Assembly (NCBI GenBank): GCA_024663395.1
Contig: JANFAH010000081.1
Coordinates: forward strand, 124,001-188,000
Direction: 5' to 3'
DNA length: 64,000 nucleotides
DNA from: Pisolithus tinctorius
Taxonomy: Eukaryota > Basidiomycota > Agaricomycetes > Boletales > Pisolithaceae
A program made the translations under genes and the position numbers. This document shows, one piece after another, positions 59,301-64,000 of the stretch. The notes beneath the pieces were generated by a model. The model ran no database searches and was not told the origin of the DNA. It saw nothing but the letters and a program-made list of their open reading frames with translations. Position 1 is the first letter of the stretch, and every line of letters starts with the position of its first letter.

Positions 59301-62300
59301 GGTACGCCAGGGCCGAGGCCATTAAGGCAGATAGATTGTGTGACTTCTTTTGTTTTTTCGTGGCATAGGCGGTAACATAAAAGGTGACATCTTTGGTATC
59401 TTCGCCGTTCGTGTTAATCTTGATGTCGTTGTTACATCGCAAATTCGTCAGTATCAACGGACAGTAGTTATTGATATACCCGAAAGTTCTCTTCGGCTTC
59501 CAGTTTCCCCTTTCATCGACATAGACGTCTTCACTGAGGGGCCATGGCGCACGACGCTTACATACAAGCAGATTATTTTGAACGCGAAGACAGGTTGCTC
59601 GAGAGCACGTGTGAAGCTGTTGGGATCGGAGCAGCTGGCGCTCGAGCAAATGGGTTTGATGAACCCAATCGTCCAGTCCTGGATCCGGTGGCCATGAATA
59701 CGCTACTTGGGAGTTTCGTGGCATCGTCTTCAAATCTTGCTCTGTAACGTCATCTAGATGGGCACGTATGTTGATGCGAATGTACTCTCGAATTTTCTCA
59801 CGAAACGTATGCGTCTGCAGCAACTGTTGCATTTCGGCTGCATCCGGAGTACCTGCCAACCACAGCAACATATGGACGTGTAGGGTTCCTCTCCCCTGCG
59901 CCTCTACCACACCGAAATAACCGGATAGTCGCCCAAGGATACCCATGTTGCTTGAACATCGTGAGCCCCGCTTGGTGATTCCCAGCAACGTCTCCAACGT
60001 GGTCTGAACCAAGAAATTGAAAAACCTCGCAGCTGTGTATGGATTGCTTGCAATATTAATCGCATGCTGATGGCTGTCAGGTCCTCCAAGAGCATCAAAT
60101 TTGTCGAGATCGATAGTCTCTCCGGCCAACACTTGAGCGATTGGATCGTGGATATCTGCGGGGTTGATCGTCATCCATATCGTAGGTCCTCCCAGCAAAA
60201 GGCATGAGCCCCATATCATACCGTGATACAGAGATCGTGCATTGTCAGACCCTTCGACTTTACTGTTGGCTGCGACAACGTGTTTGTGCAATGCTCGTAC
60301 CTGTGGATTGCTAATCGTGGTTTTTCTCGCTTCTTCCTCCTCTGCCTTCCACAACTCATCGACAGTCAAACAAGACAATGCTAGGGCGTCTCGTTCAAAA
60401 TCCTTCCTCCGCATTTGCAGACGAGCCGTGCGCATCGCGTCCCGTTTTTGGATCATGGCGAAAATCACAAAAGGAAATGCATGATGGACGACAAACCGGC
60501 GGTCGTAATATTGCATGGCCCACCTCGCATGTTCACGAAGGCTGACGTTCACTGCACGGTCGGTCTCTATACCACCTCGTCCGTAGGGGAACAGGCACGG
60601 GAAAGCAGCAGCGAGCGGATTGGGCGTACCACTTTCCGTGGCGTCCTTGCCAAAATCTCCTACGGGCTTCAGACTGTGCCGCACCACATAACCACCTTCC
60701 TGTGTCGCATCCATCAGGTTGGCGAGCGCATAGCCCATGAGTTCCGAGGAGGAAACCCGGCTGAGATCACTGTCAGTGACGCCGAGTGCGTGCAGAGGTA
60801 CGACATCGGCTGCCATTTTGTTTTCTTTCAGATCCTGCTGAGATATATAGACAGTGCGCAGTAAATCTAACCTTCGTCGTTTATTAGATCCGCACTATCA
60901 CCGCAGGCCGGCTCGCCATCCGTGACCTCCGCTTCTTCGTCATGATCATCCTCGTCGTTCACCTCTGAGCGTGTCACCAATGGTAGGCATTCTTCCCACA
61001 TTGAATGACGTACTTACGAATGTCGTCCAGTATCTCATCCTGTACGTATCCATCCCTTTCTTGCAAAGCGACAGTAGCATCATCTTCGCGTCGAATGAGC
61101 GCCTCTATTTCCTCCGGTATTTCATCGTCAGGTAGGGTCATCAACCGCTGTTCCAAAATGGTGATATCATGGTAAAGGGAATTGTTCTCTTTCAGCCATT
61201 GTAACGCTTCGTGAACGGCCTCCCGGTGGATGCGGAAAGTGCGCGACAACCAATTCTTCAGCAAGGTTCGGGTTCCTATGAATGTGATTGCCAATACACT
61301 ACTAAGTGTTGCCACACGCTGTGGCATCATACTTCCTTCCAGCATGCTCGCAATCGCGGTCGTATTGACTTCGTACAAGGTCACATTACCCGCCATGGCT
61401 CGCTGAAGGTGAGCAGGGTTGTATCCACGTGAACCGTCTTTCGGGTATAACTTGAACACATAGCAGCGTGGATAATGCCGGGCGACCAAAAGCGTTTCTG
61501 CAAATGTCAATCTGTGAAGTGCCAGGGGGGCCTCTCCCAACCACATATTGTTATTCAATGCAAGCCTCGGCATTTTGTTGGCTCTCAGAGCACGGTTACA
61601 TTCCCTGCATACCCATCCCTTCCCTGAGTCGTCAACATGGTGCTTTAACAGTAACAGGCCCTGCCATAACTCGTGTGTGGGATGCACAACTTCTGGTTTA
61701 AGTTGAACTTGAATGTTCGGTATATTTTCTAGAAGTTCCTCTGTACCTGTGAAAAGCGGTGAATGACGGCGTCATCAGGAATGCGTCCACTCACCTTCAC
61801 TGATCATTAGCTCGCGCGCACACACAACACACACACCACGTTGTAGTGCAGCATTCCCTGTCCCCTTGATGAAAGCCGCGACATGCGCTCGTACGTCTTT
61901 CTCTGATGGCAAGTCCAAGTACTCGTCCTTGCACATGCCATGTCTGAATGGATTGCGTGCCTCAGGTTCGCTGTCCTCTCGCTCCGACCGTTTGATCCGC
62001 ATTAACGCTCGCCGTTTGGCTTGATAGGCTCTGTCAACATCGCGTTTGCGCTCTTTCTTACTTCTCTCCTTTGCTTCCGCAACCACGCGTATATGTTCTT
62101 GCATGTCTGGCGACAATTGACTGATTGCAGGCCGGAGCTTGGCCCAGGTTCGGAGTCCATAGGGCAGGGAGCCGGGTGGAACACTATCGTACACTTCTTG
62201 CCGGGTGAGATGTCCCCAAATATCTCCCATGGTCGGTGGATGATGAGGGCTGTCGGTGTGTCTTTTCCGTGACTCTAACAGGCTACCATATTCACAAGGC

Positions 62301-62302
62301 AT
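56291..62302 (-). pseudogene. RepHel transposase of the Helitron, apparently disabled
   Basis: The N-terminal segment 62302-61775 (MPCEYGSLLESRKRH...) splices cleanly to 61687-60974. Together they hold paired Cys (CVVCAREL, CRECNRAL) and LTFAETLLVARHYPRC, like the DUF6570 region of fungal Helitrons. The Rep part, about 60895-59045, has FPCLFPYGRGGI, ARFFNFLVQTTLE, GRGTLHVHMLLWL (HUH His pair near 59870) and YVTAYATK (two-Tyr catalytic site, 59357-59383). The helicase part (58921-56291) has Walker A GEAGVGKSKT near 57731-57760, Walker B LIIDEVSM near 57508-57531 and VGDFHQFPPV. Defects: a TGA at 59259-59257 inside RERN-LLLYRCINVIN, where CGA is expected. In addition, frame changes near 60830-61040 and 59045-59075 fit no normal-length intron. 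It would nick, transfer and unwind single-stranded DNA if intact. Confidence 0.85.
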
Positions 62303-62391
62303 GGCCCTCCTATTTTCCCCCCTTTTCTGCCGACTTTAAAATCGCTTCGCCGTTTAGGGGACCCCACTCCGTCCCCACTGCTCGAACCACC
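62303..62391. promoter_or_regulatory. Bidirectional promoter between RepHel and the divergent gene
   Basis: Only 89 bases separate the two opposed start codons. TTTAAAA at about 62334-62341 is the only TATA-like element and is near-symmetrical, so it could serve either strand. Confidence 0.4.
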
Positions 62392-63695
62392 ATGGCTCCA
62401 CGTGCAGCTAAGGAGAAACAGAAGACATCGTTGGCTAGTAGTGGTTAGTTGTTTTGTCTACCCTCCAGGTCTTCCGAGGCACGGCCCACTGATGGTCACG
62501 GTACAGAGGTGGAGGGTGCTGATGGTCAATCCCCTGCCATTAACCAGGTGAACACTGTCGAAGGCGTGCCAAGTATGATTTCCTCGACGGCGACGGATGG
62601 TACCATATCTGCCTCCGCGGCCAAGGAAACAGGTCAGGTCGACACCAATGAGATTGATGACATCATAAACATGCTAAAAACCAACACCCTTGCGTTCTAC
62701 GGCACCACGGCGCAACTCGCTTCTCGGGCTGAATTTTTCCAGGGGGGTTTTTCAGGCGACATCGCAATCGTCAAAGACACTGGCGAAGAAACGACGGAAC
62801 TGCTCATCAGTGGCATTTTTCAAGTTGATCGCCAAAACTTTTTCATGGGCCCTGAGGGAGCGTACATGCCATCAGGGGCATTCAAGCGGGAGTTTTTGGA
62901 GACCAAACTTAGCTGTCAACTTATCCCTGTTCAGAAAGACTCTGCGTTTAAGACAGCTTGTGCTGATTTCCCTGCCATTGTGGGGAACGTCAGGGCTCTC
63001 GAAAGACTAATCCCCTCCAAGAAGGGGACGACCTTGATTTCTTGCATCCGAGAGGCCAACAGCGTCACATCTATCAGAGTCAGCCACTCGTTGTTCATGA
63101 AGAAAGACGAGAGCATGGACCCTGACATTGCCAGCCTTGACGGTATGTTTTTCTATTTCATGAGCTTCACATTCAACTGACATATGGCAGAGGCCCGAAC
63201 GGCTGATTGGCCTGTCCAGGAGCGCACAAGGACGGCCTTAGAGCGTGCAGCTATGACACACGTGGTTTGTCCCCTGCCTGCCTTTGATCAAGATCATAGG
63301 CCCATCGCAGCATGTGACTACCAACGAAAGCTTTGTGGTGCTGTCGTCATTGTGCACTTCGCCCTCATACACTACTATTTCAAACAGGATAAAAAGTCCG
63401 TGTTCAGTGGCGTACTGCGCGAGATGGTAGTATTACGCGAACCACCCCCTCCGCCTACAAACCCTCTCAAAAGATCTGTTTATGGGGGCGGGCCGTCTTT
63501 CGCGCACATGCCCACCACGAAGAAAGTACGCCAGGTATGCATGACATATCCATCGCATTTACTGTCAACGGCTTACATATCTTTGAGGCTTAAAAATGCT
63601 TAATGTGTTCATAGGAGTTGTCGTGTTTCACTACTTGGAGATTCACGCCTCAAATCGGTATCTTTGTGTTAAACGTCGTGAGGGCAAAGGGATAG
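62392..63695 (+). CDS. Unrecognised gene divergent from the Helitron transposase, possible cargo
   Basis: Several exons encode roughly 370 residues. The first bases read MAPRAAKEKQKTSLASS; the join to the main exon near 62445-62470 is not resolved by a normal intron. The main exon (to about 63144) reads TNEIDDIINMLKTNTLAFYGTTAQLASRAEFFQGGFSG, TTELLISGIFQVDRQNFFMGPEGAY and TLISCIREANSVTSIRVSHSLF. It splices (63145-63193) to ARTADWPVQERTRTALERAAMTHVVCPLPAFD and LCGAVVIVHFALIHYYFKQDKKSVFSGVLREMVVLREP. A last intron (63534-63615) leads to ELSCFTTWRFTPQIGIFVLNVVRAKG and a stop at 63693-63695. The GAVVIVHFALIHYY...VLREMVVL stretch has the alternating hydrophobic pattern of beta strands, compatible with an OB-fold; that is inference. 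No database family recognised. Confidence 0.6.
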
Positions 63696-64000
63696 TGTTC
63701 ATGCCATTATGTATGTAGGAACATTGGAAGCTCATGTACACCAGAGTCGAATGCAGAAAAGCCCAAACATGCCGTTGTATGCAGCAAACCACGGTCCCCA
63801 GTGCCGGCTCGTCTTCGTGGTAATCGCACGGCGCAAAGGTGCCATGCCTGCTGTGGCGGCCTGCACGATGAGCGACACGAGATCTTGTGAGTTTTGTCCT
63901 TGCTAGCGTCTGATCATGGCGTGCTCCCCCTTTTCCTGTTCAAGTCACTAAGACGTCTTGGTCATAAGGGGCTCCAGCTCTTTGGGGTTTCTGCAGGGCA
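63696..64000. other. Window end, no supported gene
   Basis: A 65-codon frame (63709-63906, +) follows the unrecognised gene and ends in a Cys-rich tail (SCEFCPC). It could be a further exon or a separate small gene, but nothing supports either. The Helitron 5' end might lie here or beyond. Confidence 0.35.

Larger units (their letters stand above)
55815..62391 (-). mobile_element. Helitron (rolling-circle transposon), RepHel-encoding
   Basis: Identity rests on the coding content: an HUH Rep domain and PIF1-like helicase in one polypeptide, which is specific to Helitrons. The proposed 3' end in element orientation is CTAA at 55818-55815 followed by T, matching the CTRR/T rule. It sits 17 bases after a hairpin (55836-55851). 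The 5' TC end was not located; it may lie left of 62392 or beyond the divergent gene. No duplication of the target site is expected for this class. Confidence 0.8.

Noticed and set aside
1..64000. tRNA, rRNA and CRISPR features
   Set aside because: No tRNA B-box with matching arms, rRNA core or regular spaced repeats was found by reading; a tRNAscan run would be decisive.

Overview
This is a eukaryotic, fungal window. Genes on both strands are cut by many short introns (about 45-70 bases, GT-AG), and the gene set points to a basidiomycete, most likely an Agaricomycete. The pointers are a CipC-like small protein, an IFI6/IFI27-type membrane protein, MYND and F-box genes with basidiomycete-type layouts, a base-exchange phosphatidylserine synthase, and a Helitron with a RepHel transposase. 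No rRNA or tRNA gene was recognised, and CRISPR is not expected.

Layout. 1-18.4 kb is a compact housekeeping block: CipC-like protein (1486-2175, +), KIN17 (2609-3627, -) head to head with DSC3 (3800-4886, +), an importin-7/NMD5-type karyopherin (5630-9862, +), ARP6 (11101-12988, -) head to head with TANGO2 (13306-15707, +), and a Zn2Cys6 transcription factor (16421-18382, -). 18.4-28.9 kb is a gene-poor stretch where I recognise no gene. 28.9-36.5 kb holds phosphatidylserine synthase (28916-31095, +), a large two-RING protein (31396-34266, +) and transaldolase (34847-36499, -). 36.5-48.2 kb holds a possibly broken gene, an IFI6/IFI27-like gene (38701-39318, -), a MITE-like inverted repeat (39345-39569), a MYND protein (40531-42638, +), VPS68 (43477-44153, -), an F-box gene (44688-46551, +) and a HAD sugar phosphatase (46993-48176, -). 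After a 3.4-kb gap comes a long Ser-rich disordered protein (51576-55682, -).

The right end (about 55.8 kb onward) is a Helitron in minus orientation. Its RepHel reading frame (56291-62302) has the N-terminal Cys-rich region, the HUH/two-Tyr Rep domain and the PIF1-type helicase. It also carries an in-frame TGA and two frame changes that I could not resolve with ordinary introns, so this copy is probably not autonomous. Head to head with it, 89 bases away, lies an unrecognised multi-exon gene (62392-63695, +). It may be Helitron cargo and is the best candidate here for an undescribed component.

Functional themes include nuclear transport and chromatin (importin, ARP6, KIN17), membrane-protein quality control and endosomal sorting (DSC3, VPS68, RING protein) and lipid or central metabolism (PSS, transaldolase, HAD phosphatase). 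The genes are not an operon and, apart from head-to-head pairs that share promoters, look independently regulated. Exon boundaries were read by eye from splice consensus and family conservation. Where the summed exon length was checked (CipC, KIN17, DSC3, IFI-like, MYND, VPS68) it is a multiple of three.
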